From the NCBI RefSeq assembly GCF_932526225.1, contig NC_064041.1:4275046-4339045 (forward strand): a stretch of DNA of 64,000 nt. The letters are read 5' to 3'. Shown one piece after another: positions 44,766 to 57,100 of the stretch; position 1 is the first letter of the stretch; the number at the start of each line of letters is the position of its first letter. Origin of the DNA: Nematostella vectensis (taxonomy: Eukaryota > Cnidaria > Anthozoa > Actiniaria > Edwardsiidae). The notes beneath the pieces were generated by a model. It did not search any database and had not been told where the DNA came from. It was given only the letters and a program-made list of their open reading frames with translations. Both the position numbers and the translations under genes were made by a program.

Positions 44766-45204
44766 CAAACCTTTTCAAGCGCAGGCATGCGGAAAAGAAG
44801 TTAGCTCACCCAAAGGGCGTGTGAACCACCGTTGTTGTGGTATTTTGCTTGTTTCATTTTGAAGTAACCACGGTATTTTGAAACAATGACAAAAGAAGGA
44901 TTGTTGCGAAGCTGGGACTCTGGGGGACTATTTTCTTTCTATTTTGTGTTATCCGGCTTGACATTACTTAAGGTAACAAAGTCTAGTCTGATACAAAACC
45001 AAAAATTCCCCGGAGTTCATGCAGTCTCTATTGATGCACAGATCACAGGCCCGTAGACAGGGGGTGCGAACGCATCCCCCCACAACGGACGAAAGTCCAC
45101 TTTCCGTTGTCAATAGACGTGCTATTTGTATAAACTAGACGTTGTGCCAAGGTTAACTCCTGTCCATTCTTCATAGGTAGGCTAGTTTTATATTGGCAGT
45201 ACAG
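44766..45204. other. Intergenic DNA
   Basis: No gene or repeat recognised. Confidence 0.45.
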
Positions 45205-45330
45205 TGCCCGGTTCCTCGAAAGCAGGTTAGCGCTTATCCACGGATAAATATGGTTACCCAGACATTTGATTGGATAACAACCTTATTAATCTCTGGGTTA
45301 GCGTTAACCTGATTTCTAGGAACCCGGACC
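45205..45330. mobile_element. Short deleted copy of the GGGCC-end MITE
   Basis: Starts GCCCGGTTCCTCGAAAGCAG and ends CTGATTTCTAGGAACCCGG. It is the same family as 27659-28201 with most of the middle deleted; the GTTAGCGCTTATCC and ATTGGATAACAAC words are shared. Confidence 0.8.
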
Positions 45331-45485
45331 TGGACATCAATTATGAGCCTAATTATAATGAAAGTTATACAGGGTCTCTAAATGGTAATTCCCATATTTA
45401 AGGATACAATTTAGAGATACAATTCTTTCCTGTTGACAATAGCATCTGAGAATTAATACTCTTTCTACAATGCACTTGTCAAATA

Positions 45486-45876
45486 ATGAATAATCAACGA
45501 CAAAACGTTTTAAGAAAACATAATTTAGTTCAACAAAAACAAGTAATCAACAATAAAAAGAAAGACAATTTCAAGAAAATGGAACATGATAAGAAAAAAC
45601 TGAATCCACACAGAAAACTTGTTATAATATAAATCAATGGACCCTACAGATAAAAAAAAACAACTACTGACAGCATGTGCTCAAAAATGCAAGTCCATGG
45701 ATCCTAGCGATAAACATCAACTTCTTGTAGAACGTGTTCACAAATAATATAGATCAATGGATCTTAACAATAAAAACAAACGTCTTGCAGCGCGTGTATC
45801 ATTGAAACATAATGATAAAAATAAACTTCTTGCAGCATGTGCTAACAAATATAGATCAATAAATAAATGTTTTTGA
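45486..45876 (+). pseudogene. Decayed repeat-protein gene with ~20-residue YRSMD..K..LL units
   Basis: Frame 45637-45876 reads MDPTDKKKQLLTACAQKCKS, MDPSDKHQLLVERVHK, stop, YRSMDLNNKNKRLAARVS, then HNDKNKLLAACANKYRS: four diverged copies of one unit. The part before it (45486-45632, 48 codons) is in another frame and still shows KKMEHDKKKL. A frame change and an in-frame TAA show decay. Similar (Y/H)xSMDxxxK repeats occur in mobile-element-like cnidarian proteins as far as I recall; that link is inferred. Confidence 0.5.
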
Positions 45877-46690
45877 GAAAAAAGTAGTAATACCAAAAGG
45901 ACAGCAGAGAAAAATTGAAGGTGCCGTATCTTAGTGCGCGATACCGCTGGACTAAACAAAGGTAGCCCAAGATTCAGTTGTGACCAGTTCCTCTCGGCTG
46001 CACGAGGAACGCCTGATTACATTTGCCTGCTAGCTCGACCCGACTAACTATAGTAACTATAAAGTAACTATAAAGCATAAGCAAGGTCACTTCGGTATGT
46101 CATCAATCCATAAGTCAGACTTTTTTTGTAGCAAAATCCGACAATAAACGTCCCGTGGAGAAACTACAAAGACATGAAAAAACCTTTTTGTTTTTTCGGA
46201 GCTGGTAAGATTTTAATTAGAGAACTCTCCCCCCCCCCCCCAAAAAAAAAAAAATTCTGATTTCGCACCCACTCCTACCCCCATCCCCCAAAAAAAAAAC
46301 ATCCTGGGTACGGGCCTGGATCACGTCATGAGATGCTTTTAAAAGTTTCTCACCTACATGGAATTATCTAGTGCTGAATATGTTTTATGATTTAAGGAAC
46401 TAAACTGTACATTAAGATGAAATTAGAAAATGATCACTGCCACTCGACCAATCAGCTCCCCCCATTTCACACCCCTAAATCTAAAAGAAATTAAGGTGTC
46501 AAGCGGCGAGGGCATTGAACAATAGGGAATTAGTGGGGAATGTAGCTAGTAATTAGTGGTTATCTACTTGTAGTGAATTGTTTTCCTGGCGAAAACAATG
46601 AAAACAAAGTTGCAACTTAGGAAAAACTATTCACTAAGTAGATGACTACTAAAATATTTCTAACTACAAACTTCACTTAAATGTCCCTGT
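45877..46690. other. Intergenic DNA
   Basis: No gene. It contains C/A homopolymers at 46221-46310 ending in CATCCTGGGTACGGGCCTGG, another copy of the dispersed poly-C repeat end. Confidence 0.5.
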
Positions 46691-46691
46691 G

Positions 46692-46834
46692 AGAGTGATT
46701 TTCAAAATCCCGTGAAATACTATTTAGTTTATTTAGTACTAATACACTGCAATGTCTTTGTTCTCTTTTGTGCTGGCTTGACTATTACACTTTAACAATT
46801 ACATTTTGTTTCAAGGGATTTTGAAAACCACTCT
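46692..46834. mobile_element. MITE with AGAGTG(A/G)TTTTCAAAATCCC ends, copy 1
   Basis: About 143 bp; ends AGAGTGATTTTCAAAATCCC and GGGATTTTGAAAACCACTCT are inverted copies. A second copy in the opposite orientation is at 50239-50383, so the pair brackets the LINE region. Confidence 0.82.
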
Positions 46835-47079
46835 ATTCAAAATCCTCAACTGTTTTACATCCTAGACAAAAATAAAGAAAGCAAAAATACAACGTTAATT
46901 GTTTACTAATAATATGTTCACAAATTTCAGCGATGGAAGAAAAGAAACAACACCTTAAGACCTCAGTTTATCCTTTTCTTCTCGTGTTTTTCTTTGCTTT
47001 ATTTCTTTCGCCGAATGGTTTTTAGAACCGCGCGCTTTCTTTTCCGGGAACGGAAAAATCAAGCGCTTTGGCTTCAAGT

Positions 47080-47325
47080 CTTGCCATAGGTAGCCCAGGC
47101 AACGGTTGCTTGTTCGTAGCTCGGAATTCGGCTGTTCTGCTGAGAGGGGACGAGTAAAGCGTTTTTTGTAGAATGTTGTCAATAAAATTGCCTTAAAACT
47201 TAGAACATGCCTTAATTTTATTGTTAACATTCTACAAAAAACGCTTTACTCGTCCCCTCTCAGATCAGCCGAGTTCCGAGCTACGAACAAGCAACCATTG
47301 CCTGGGCTACCTGTGCTCCTTCCCA
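47080..47325. repeat. Head-to-head inverted repeat, ~100 bp arms
   Basis: 47088-47190 is the reverse complement of 47222-47312 (AACATTCTACAAAAAACGCT, TTACTCGTCCCCTCTCAG, GAGCTACGAACAAGCAACC), with about 30 bp between. A third copy in the direct orientation is at 49672-49795, after the LINE. Confidence 0.85.
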
Positions 47326-47447
47326 GCGCGGTCAAGCGTAACTAATCGTACAACGGCGTCGGTCAAAGAAAGCTTGTGGCTACTTTCTTGTTTTAAAATA
47401 CGGCTAGCGGCCAGGGAAAATAGTTAACTGCTCACTCGTGGGATGAA

Positions 47448-49440
47448 TTGTTCCTCATGACCTCGTGTAAGGAGAAATTCGAGCTCTTCCACAGTACTCT
47501 GACGGAAGCATTCAATAAGTACTTTCCTATCACTACTATCCACGCATCTCCCTCGGATAAACCCTGGATTACACATCAGATTAAACACGCTATTTCTAAA
47601 AGGCAACGAGCCTTCTCAAGGGGTGGCAAGGCCCCCCCCCGTAATAAGGTTCAGCGGCTAATTAAATCTTGTAAGTGCACCTATGAGAGAAAGGTTGAGG
47701 CCCTCAAAGAGTCTAACATCAGTCGTTGGTGGAAGGAGGGTAAAGCTTTGTCTGGTGGCTCCTGTCGCAACGGAAAGTGGTACGATCAGCTCCTTGTCAC
47801 AAGTGAATCCGACCCTACTCGAGTCTCTGTGTAACAGGATGAATTCCTTCTTTGTCGGGCTGACCTATGACCTCCCCCCTCTAACTACTGGCGATGTGGC
47901 ATCCTTTCAAGTCGATGAAGTCCCTGCTAGGTTACTTGCCACCATCCCGGAGGTTGAGCGAGCCCTATCTGCCACCAAGATAAAAAAAAGCACCCGGTCC
48001 CGATGGAATTCCCAATACCATCCTGAAGACCTTCTCCTTCGAACTTGCTCCGGTCATACAATTACAACAGCTCGCTAACTGATGGCTTCTTCCCATCTCC
48101 TCTAAAGTCTGCTATCGCACGTCCTCTCCCTAAGTCCAAGCATGCCAAGACCGTGGAAAACGATGTGAGACTTATCTCCCTAACGTCACAAGTCGCCAAG
48201 ATCATGGAAGGACTAACACTTTCGAGAATGCTCCCCGCTGTCCTAGATAAAATAGATAGTAAGCAGTTTGCAGTTGCGTCTAAGTCTACCGAACAGGCTA
48301 TTGTCTATATTCTACACCTTATGCTTGAGGCCCTTGATCTCGGCAATTGCTCGGTTAGACTCTTTTTCGCTGATTTCAGAAAAGCATTCGATTTAATTGA
48401 CCATCACATCTTACTAGATAAGTTAAGATCACGTTATGTTGAAACGGCACTGGGTTGCAGCCTTTCTACAAGGGCGTTCGCAGTCTGTTTGCCTCGATGG
48501 TAAAACATCTTCCTCGCAACTACTTAACGGGGGAATCCCCCAGGGTACCAGGCTTGGGCCCATTCTCTTCTGTGTAATGGTCAATGACTTGGTCAGGACG
48601 TGGCCCCCGCGGGCTAAGTTCGTGGACGATTTGACTGTTCTTGAGGTGGTACCTAGGAACTCACCATCCCTCCTAGAACACATTGTTAACGACATTCAAG
48701 CATATGCCCTAAAGAATAACATGCGCCTTAATCCATCAAAGTGCAAAGAAATGTCCCTTAGCTTCTTAAACTATGATAGTTGCAGTTGGCAGCCCATGGC
48801 CGTGGCGGCAATACCATCGATCGGGTGCAGTCGTTCAAGCTGCTTGGCGTTCTCATATCGTGTGACTTGACATGGGTTGCGCACTGCGACTTCATAATTA
48901 AGAAGGCTAACAAAAGGCTTTATGCTCTAAGAGTACTTAAGAAATGCGGCCTGGATGCCATAGAGCTGATAACAGTCTACCGGTCACTTATCAGATCGGT
49001 CATTGAATATGCGTCTGCAGCCTTTGCGAACCTTCCAAATTATCTGTCTGACGCCCTAGAGAATGTTCAGAGGCGTGCGCTCAAGATCGCTTTCCCAGGT
49101 AGTAGGTTTGAGGGCTCACTCACGCTTGCAAACCTTCCAACGTTGCACGAGCGAAGAAATATCGCATGCCAGCGATTCGTTTCCAGAATCAAACCAGAGA
49201 ATCCTCTTTTTCCTATCATTAAAGGGCGTCGCATTACGCATGATCCAGGTTTTAATCTCAGGTCTAAATATAAATCGTATCAGAGGCCTAATAAAACGAG
49301 TCGTTTCAATGAGTTCATTACTGTTAAATATGCTGATTACATTGATTAATTGTACTTTATTATAGTGCTTACTTGTATCTCTGACTCACCTGTAATCCAG
49401 TCTATACTGCGAAAGGTTGAATTAAACTCATTATTATTAG
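47448..49440 (+). pseudogene. CR1/Jockey-like LINE, 5'-truncated and frameshifted
   Basis: Frames 47448-47834, 48045-48503, 48436-48870 and 48780-49349 together encode the linker (DKPWITHQIKHAISKRQRAF), RT palm (FADFRKAFDLIDHHILLDKL), thumb (GGIPQGTRLGPILFCVMVND) and an RT box with FVDD in place of YADD. The C-terminal region (LIRSVIEYASAAFANLPNYL; ENVQRRALKIAFPG) follows. Several frame changes interrupt it. The endonuclease is missing. The 3' end is probably near 49440 (TCATTATTATTAG). Confidence 0.85.
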
Positions 49441-49671
49441 TTTAGCTCGGATGTTTTGCCACATATTGAATGTAAGTGTACCCTGGCATAGGTCTGCGAG
49501 ATAAAAATATTTTGTTTGTTGTTTTTTCCTCTCGAATTTCGACGGTATTTGAGTGCTACCGAAAATGGCGCCTCCAACCTTGTTTCTTTCCTTAGTAGGG
49601 GGAGAGAAGTCATAAATCCCGTTAAGAAACCCCCCCAAATCGTGTATTACACGTGAATTTGACAACCACAA

Positions 49672-49795
49672 GGCATGTTTTAAGTTCTAAGGCAATTTTA
49701 TTGACAACATTTCACACAAAAAAACGCTTTACTCGTCCTCTCTCAGAACAGCCGAATTCCGAGCTACGAACAAGCAAACATTGGCTGGGCTACCT
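49672..49795 (+). repeat. Third copy of the 47222 repeat
   Basis: Shares GGCAATTTTATTGACAACAT, CGCTTTACTCGTC and CCGAATTCCGAGCTACGAAC with the arms at 47080-47325. It lies 3' of the LINE, so the LINE sits between two direct copies. Confidence 0.82.
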
Positions 49796-49861
49796 GTGGT
49801 CTTGCAGCGAGGGCAAGAATTCCAGCAGCGAGAAATCTAGTTTTATTCGCACACAATTGAC

Positions 49862-50095
49862 GTGCAGTATTGTCTGACGTGTCAGAATTGTCTGACGTGT
49901 CGGTATTGTCTGACGTGTCGGTATTGTCTGACGTGTCGGTATTGTCTGACGTGTCAGTATTGTCTGACGTGTCAGTATTGTCTGACGTGTCGGTATTGTC
50001 TGACGTGTCGGTATTGTCTGACGTGTCGGTATTGTCTGACGTGTCAGTATTGTCTGACGTGTCGGTATTGTCTGACGTGTCAGTATTGTCTGAAT
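49862..50095. repeat. 18 bp minisatellite, 13 copies
   Basis: Units TGTCTGACGTGTCGGTAT, with CAG variants of CGG. 18 bp is six codons and lacks stops in several frames on both strands, which explains the long spurious frames (SDVSVL and DNTDTS repeats). Confidence 0.96.
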
Positions 50096-50238
50096 GATGT
50101 TGAAAATTTGTTGACAACCATACAATGGCCTTCGACAGTAAGATATTATTTAAATAAGATGTTAATTTGCCAGTGACATCTAGTATAAAATCATTTTGAA
50201 AATCTCGTGGCAGTGTTAATTTTCTAAGAAAGTTAGAT

Positions 50239-50383
50239 AGAGTGGTTTTCAAAATCCCATGCAACAAAATGTAATTGTTAAAACGTAATAGTCAAGCAAA
50301 AACAAAAGAGAACAAAGACATAACAGTGTATCAGTATACTAAATAAACTAAAAAGTATTTCACGGGTTTTTGAAAACCACTCT
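50239..50383. mobile_element. MITE with AGAGTGGTTTTCAAAATCCC ends, copy 2
   Basis: The inverse-orientation partner of 46692-46834, similar along its full length (ACAAAATGTAATTGTTAAAA, GTCAAGCAAAAACAAAAGAG). Confidence 0.85.
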
Positions 50384-51118
50384 AATGTCCGCTCGTGTTC
50401 TATGGAATTTAGGGCACTCATTAACAAAAATCTGCTCGTGTTGCGCACTCCATTATTTTTGATAATTCGTGCCCTAAATCTCATAGAACACTTGCGTCCA
50501 TTATCTCACCCTTACAGTCTACATACAATATATACCCGTATAAATTAATATGTTTTACAGTGTATACCCGTCAATTGCTTTACCAGCTTTTCTTTGTAAG
50601 CTTGTCTCGCTCTTTTACGAAGGAATGTATGAGAAACTCAGCAGGAAAATCAGCAGGAAACCATGCCTCAGTAAGTTCTTCACAAAACATGGAAGACATT
50701 TAGTTTAAAAAAAGAGATTCGAAGAGTCACAAAATGTGTCACTAGTAATGGTAGGAATTTTTACTGCAAAACAGCTCCTATTACAAACGAAAATTATTTG
50801 TTTTAATCATGTCAACTAGTCCGTGACAATCAACGTTAATTACGAAATTGGAATTCTGTTCTATCATTACATGTAAATACTCGCTTGAGCTGCATACACA
50901 CGGACAGGAAAAGGGAAAAAGAAACTCAAGTTTTACGCCAACAACATTTCCATACCAAGCAAAAAATTCTCGACTCAAGACCTACGCAAAGCAACTTATT
51001 ATTCTATTCTTTCCATGCTTTTCCTAAGTATTTGCCACAGGGGGTCGATTGACAATTAACTAGTCAAAATAAAAAGTAGTGAGTAGTTCTTGGTGATCGC
51101 CTCGCCAGTCTGTAAGAG
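50384..51118. other. Intergenic DNA upstream of the Calx-beta gene
   Basis: AT-rich with no gene recognised. A small inverted repeat lies at 50390-50495 (GTGTTCTATGGAATTTAGGG versus CCCTAAATCTCATAGAACAC). The promoter of the downstream gene is presumably near the end. Confidence 0.45.
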
Positions 51119-51185
51119 ATGGACGGACCGTGGAACATGCTGTCGTTTTCAGTGATGCTTCTAGTTTGGGGACGCTTTGCTACAG
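51119..51185 (+). CDS. Signal-peptide exon
   Basis: 67 nt, phase 1 out, donor GTAAAA. It encodes MDGPWNMLSFSVMLLVWGRF followed by AT and a split Gly: a hydrophobic core with a small-residue cleavage region. Confidence 0.65.
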
Positions 51186-54100
51186 GTAAAAAAGAGCGAT
51201 GAATGCAGTGGCGGATCTAGGATTTAAAAAGAGGGGAGGGGGCTTTTTTCTGTCGCGATTTTTTTCCGACTTTAAAAATATATATTAAAACAATACAGTT
51301 GATGTTCGAGGGCGTAAATATGTTTTGGGCCCGACTCGAGCTCATTTAAGCCCGAGCGCAGCGAGCATTCAGAGCATTCAGCGCAAAAACATTTATATGG
51401 TAATTCCCTTGAAATAGTTCTACTACACAGAATATTTTAAAACTTGGCATAAACAATATTGAAGTTATGGGCTTTCAAAAAATGTTATAAAAAATGGGGG
51501 TAACCGACCTTGTTTTCACAACAGAAGGGCGTACATTTGACGCGTTTTTACTGATCGCGCGGCGCGAGGAAAAACCACAACTCTTAATTCTCCAAATATA
51601 GTGCCTAGAAAATTAAGTTCTTTGTGTCTGGCTGCCAAACTCCGATCTCCTAAACAATAACCCGTAGTAGCTAACGTTTAAAACAAATCAAATTTTAAGA
51701 GATCGAACTAGAAGACACTGTTTGCCTATTTTTACGGTAAAAAGCGCCATTTTGAAATATTTTTACGGCTATAACGAGAAAATAAACAAACTTCTACTAT
51801 CAAACTTTTTTTCTTCTTTCAGTATATCATTTTTCCGTATATATTTAACTATTTGAGCAAATAAAAATTGGGGTTTCGGGTTTTTTTTGTTGGGCGACTG
51901 GTTGAGTGACAGTTTGGCATGACAGCCTGTGCAGAAGTATTTCGGGTCAAGATGAAAAACTTACATTCATTTCAATAGGGGTGGGGATTGTAACAGCACG
52001 GTTTTTTCAAATGTTACATTCCCCCCTATGTCCCGGGGTTCGGGGGCCGGAGTTTCAATTGACTAGTGCATAAAACCTCAGCATTCCCGTAGATAGGAGT
52101 TTCGCGTGAGGCCTGCTCTCACGCTCAAGGTCTTGAAAATGCTAAGGTCTTGAAAATGACCCGTAGTTGTTATTCTCCAAGCAAATAACACCTTATTATT
52201 AAAAGTAAATAACCACATTTTTTTCCTTGTTTAACAATCCTTGCGATAGTTTTTTTTATTTGGTTTTATTATTCCGACACCTTCCGTTTTGTGTACAGTC
52301 TATTTCGAGCACTTTGTCACACTACGAACTCGCGAAGTCTCGCATGCATGGGGCCCGGCATGCGGGAGTTTGAAGGCACGCAATGCTAAACTTCTTTAGG
52401 CTGAAAAAAAAAATGCTCGAATTGATGGTCTGTACACAAACAGCGGGAAGCGTCGGGTGAAAGAAACATCAATCGCTTCTTGTTTCAAAACAAACTAGAA
52501 TTATGTTTATTTGCTAACATGTCATTTTCTTGGGTTTTTAAAGAGCAAAACAATCTACCGCTCATTTTTTTTTTTAAGACCTTGAGCGGGAGTTTTAGGG
52601 CACGGGATGCGAGACTTGCTCTCTTGACTGTACACAGAACGGAAAGCGTCGGAATAATAAAACCAAATAAAAAACAATCGCAAGAATTGTTAAACAAGGA
52701 AAGAATTGTGTTTATTTACTTTTATTTATAAGGTGTTATTTGCTTAGATGATTAAAGAAAACGACAAACTACGGGTCATTCTCAAGACCTTAGCATTTTC
52801 AAGACCTTGAGAGTGAGAGCGGGCCTAGCGGGTCACACGCGAAATTTCTTTCTACGGGAAGGCTGAAGTTTTAGCTGTGTACAGAAAACAAAGAGGGCAA
52901 ACAAAAAGGCACACCAGAATGCATAATACATACGCGGCTACCCCTCATTTAGCCATTATAGATATTTATAGTACGAGCGAATGGCTGGCTGGTTATTGTG
53001 CGATGAATTGCAGCCCTAATACCCTTAAGGGCACTCGGCGAGAGGTCCGTCTTGTCTTTTGTTTTGACTTCAGCATAGAAAACGACATAAAATGCCTCCG
53101 AGTAGCTGATGCTGTGAAAATCACATTCAAAATTTCGCTTCGTGAATTTTTTCATCGCCCAGGATGTTGTTTCTTATTATTTGTGGGAAAAGAATGTTCT
53201 TCCATTTTTAAAAGCTTCGAGTTGAGAAGATTGTGAGTCGTGCTCAGACATATTTCCCTGTTATTTTTTGTAGTGCTTTGTAGGTATCAATACACAACCA
53301 GAAGGCAAGCAATACGACGAGCGGTTTGAATGAATTGCGGTAATTTCTGCTTCCTTCTGATTGGCTCGCTGCAATTTACTCGTCCTCTCATTGGCTTAGA
53401 GCAGCGGGCTGTAATATATTACGCAGTGGCTATATGCCCGGCAGTCGGGAAAGGTCCTCAATGGACTAAATGCCCGACAGTTTCCAATTTATTCAAATAA
53501 CCCAGTAAATTGTCGACCTACTAAGTTCAAATTATTCTAGATTTGTTGATAAAGGGCAAGCCAATCTGATTCAAAAAATGCAAACGTTTTGGCGGGCTCT
53601 AATATATTTGCGGTGGCTATATGCCCGACAGTCGGCAGAGTTTGGCAAAAAAGGTGACCTAATCGAGACACAATCTGTCAACAGGAGTTGTTTTCAAGTC
53701 TTCAACCTGATATTGTGGACGACAAAAAAAAAAAAGCCAACTGGCCAAAAGATCGGGCGCCGTCGAACAGGGTAGATTCTACATTTTTTGGCTAAGTTCA
53801 AATGTCGTATTATCCATGAGCGAGGCGCGTACCCAGGATTGGCTGGGGGGGGGGGGGGGGGGCACCGCGCGCACCCTGCGCACCCCCCCGTGTACGCGCC
53901 TGTGAGCCGTATTCAGTGCAAATGCATGCAAAAGAATGAAATCGATTGTTTCATCTTCATTTGCATGCAGTTGCATTGAATACGGCTCATGGATAATACG
54001 GCTTTTGAACTTAGCCTAAGATACCTAAAACAATAGAAAAGAAAACAGGGTCGTCGTGGCTAACAGAAAACTAGGACTATGATATTTGAACATTTGAAGC

Positions 54101-57100
54101 AGTGATTCTTCTCAGAAAAGCATATTATTTCTAAAGTAATTCAAAAGTTCACGTGTACTGGAGTTTGAGCTCTTAAATTTAACATTTTTTGCTCTTAAAT
54201 TTAACATTTTTTTGCTGACGACACAAACCCAAAGAACTATTAAAGCAATATTATTTAAGGTTGTTATTATGAACACATTTTGATTCTGCATTTTAGAACG
54301 CTTCAGACTAACAAAACAATATATTGCTGCTATCTTAGCCTCGACATGTTTTTAAAATTTGGTGAAATCTCAGCGACTGGGCGTTCTTTAAAAATAGTTT
54401 CTTCTAGAAAAAGAGTGAATCCTACACGAAACCAAGTTCTAAGGCCCGATGTAACTTATAAAATTGTTAATTTACATCATTTGAATTGAAATCAATTTCA
54501 AAATGATAACTCGCTGTAAAATTTACTAGGTATTTGATTACCCCCCCCCCCCCCATGATCCCACTATAATGATTCTAGAATCATGTCGGTATAATGCTTG
54601 GTACTCATACCGTACTGCTATGCTCAAAATCAATCATGCCTGCATAAAACCATACTTTTGAACTTGTTGCACTAAATTTGGTTGAATGGGGTTAGACTTG
54701 GTAGCTTACTATCTCTTCATTTTTTTCGGGGTCCGGTATCCATCAAATCGCGTTCTCTGATTGGCTCTCGTGAGGTCCGGTATCCTACGATTAGGACCCC
54801 GCGATACCGGACCGCATACCTCCAAAGCTCGAAATAGTGAGTTGATTTGTTAAATGACCCCAAAATGACCATCGAAAACTGGAGTTTTACTCCCGAAGTT
54901 ATAAACGGCATTTTATTTGATATTTTATCAAGAATCATTGATTTTACGAAAAATCGGCTTCAAACTCCCTGTGCTTTGACAATTTCCCGCCATAATGATT
55001 TTGCAACGCGCGCGACAATTTCAAGTTTGCTGAAAGTTTATTTGGGATAGAAAAAACAGCAAATCGTCTCTTCATACGAAGAAAAACAACAAATCACTAT
55101 AGGAATTTATTACCTGGATAACCAGCTTAACGTATCCACATTCAAGAAAAGTTCTTTAGTGAATATAGCTTATCCTCTGAGGAGGATTAAAGCGAAAGAA
55201 GACATTTCTACGATCAATTTGAGTTGAGAATGACGTATCCATTTGGACTAAATTATTTTACAAAATTGTTGGTCAAAACTCAGATAATGTCTTCTTTGGA
55301 GGTTCTGTATTTCTGGAGGATAAAAGGCGTTGTGTGGAAATACAAAATGGAGTTTATTGAATGATCATGAGCGAACAAAATCTTCACGAACATTGACGAA
55401 AGTCAGAAGCGAAACCTCGCCTCGTGCATTCATAAGTCCATAAGGTAAACAAAGTTGGAAAATCTATAGAGGAAAAAAATAAATATGTTATTTCCCAGCT
55501 AAGGGTCGGTCCGTACCATGAAATACAGTGACCTCGGCCTTGAAAACACTGACCTCGGCCTTCGGCCATGGTCAGTATTTTCAAGACCTCGGTCATTTTT
55601 TTTATTTGTTTATCACTCTTTATTTCTCTTTTTAACATTCCATTTACAATTCACATTAAACATTACAACTTACAGTCTATTACATTACTTTACAGATACA
55701 TTACACTTTCTACTTCCCTTTCACAAGAGGCCAGTTTCTCCCATTTTTTCAAGTGGGTTATTACATTATTTTTCTGTTTACTGATATGACTTTCAATTTT
55801 GTGCACTCTATAAACTAGTGATCTGAAAAATTGATCATTTGGAAGTTTTTTTTTTCTACAAAAGTATATGCATTGCTTTGCTATAAGTATTAGATGGTTA
55901 ATGATCATGAAATCATTTATACCAGAATCCCAGAGACCAAAAAGAATATACTGATCTGCTAACAAGAAATCATCAGAGCATAAATGACACTGTTCCATCC
56001 ATTTTATGACTTCAAGCCAAAAAAGGCGCACATAGTTACAGTGGCAAAAAAGATGTTCTAGAGTCTCGTCTTCAGCCTCGCAAAAAGAACAGACGGGCGA
56101 GTTCACAATACCGATCTTAAATAACTTCTTATTAGTCAAGAGAATACAATGTAAAATCTTGAACTGAAACGCACGTGAATATGTATCTATCGCAACACGG
56201 AAGGGCAGCAAGTAAATCTCTTCCCAGTCAAAATCGTTCTCAGGATAGTCAAGATTATACCTTGTCTGTGCTGTGGGTGTCACCAGCATTTTAGAGATAG
56301 TATGATTGTACACTAATTTGGCAGTAATATCTAATGCATTTATCCATTTACTGCTAAGATATAAGGTTGGGATTGGGGCCTCTTGAAAAACAAGTAGCTC
56401 TTAAAAACCTGACCCTTTATCATACAAGTCCACTTTTTCGGTATTGCATTTAATAGGCCAAGCCATTTGAGAAAATCACCTGACCTTAATCCTCTAGCCT
56501 GAAGGTCATTCCATGTTAATAGTTGTCCCGTGCTTTTCATATATCTACAACTCTATGGATACCTAATTGTATATATTCCTTATAATAACAAGATTGTTTT
56601 TGAACACAAATCTCTTCATTATTCCAGATCACTTGCTCTAAAGCTTCTTCCCTTGTGTCAACTTCCTGTCTATTAAGTTTTGACCATTCCTCTAAACTCT
56701 GTAAATAAAAGTGTGGGATATTCCTTAATGGGAGTTTTGAAATATGAAATCTACAGCCTAAGATGTATGCACCGCCAACAGGAGCTAGAAAAAGGTTTAA
56801 AAACGTTTTCCAGTCAGCATTATCTTCTTCATCCAAATATCTTTTTAACATCACCACTTTCTGAGACATTATTAAGGTTTTCAAATCTGTCATTTTAAGG
56901 CCACCATCCTTAAATACTCCAACAAGAGCCCGTCTTTTGACCTTGTCGTTCCCATTCCAAATAAACTGATATATTATGCTATTTACTTCCTTAATGAAAT
57001 CCTCATGTAACGATAAAAGAAAGGCCCTATGAAGGCATTTAGGTATAACAAAAGATTTCACCACCTGTATCCGCCCAGTGTTAGATTTCTCCATTTCCAG

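Noticed and set aside
49764-50267. DNTDTS and SDVSVL repeat proteins
   Set aside because: By-product of the 18 bp array; both strands open.
52877-53236. 119-codon frame in the Calx-beta gene intron
   Set aside because: Overlapping frame on the other strand, no domain, no repeat-free homology recognised.
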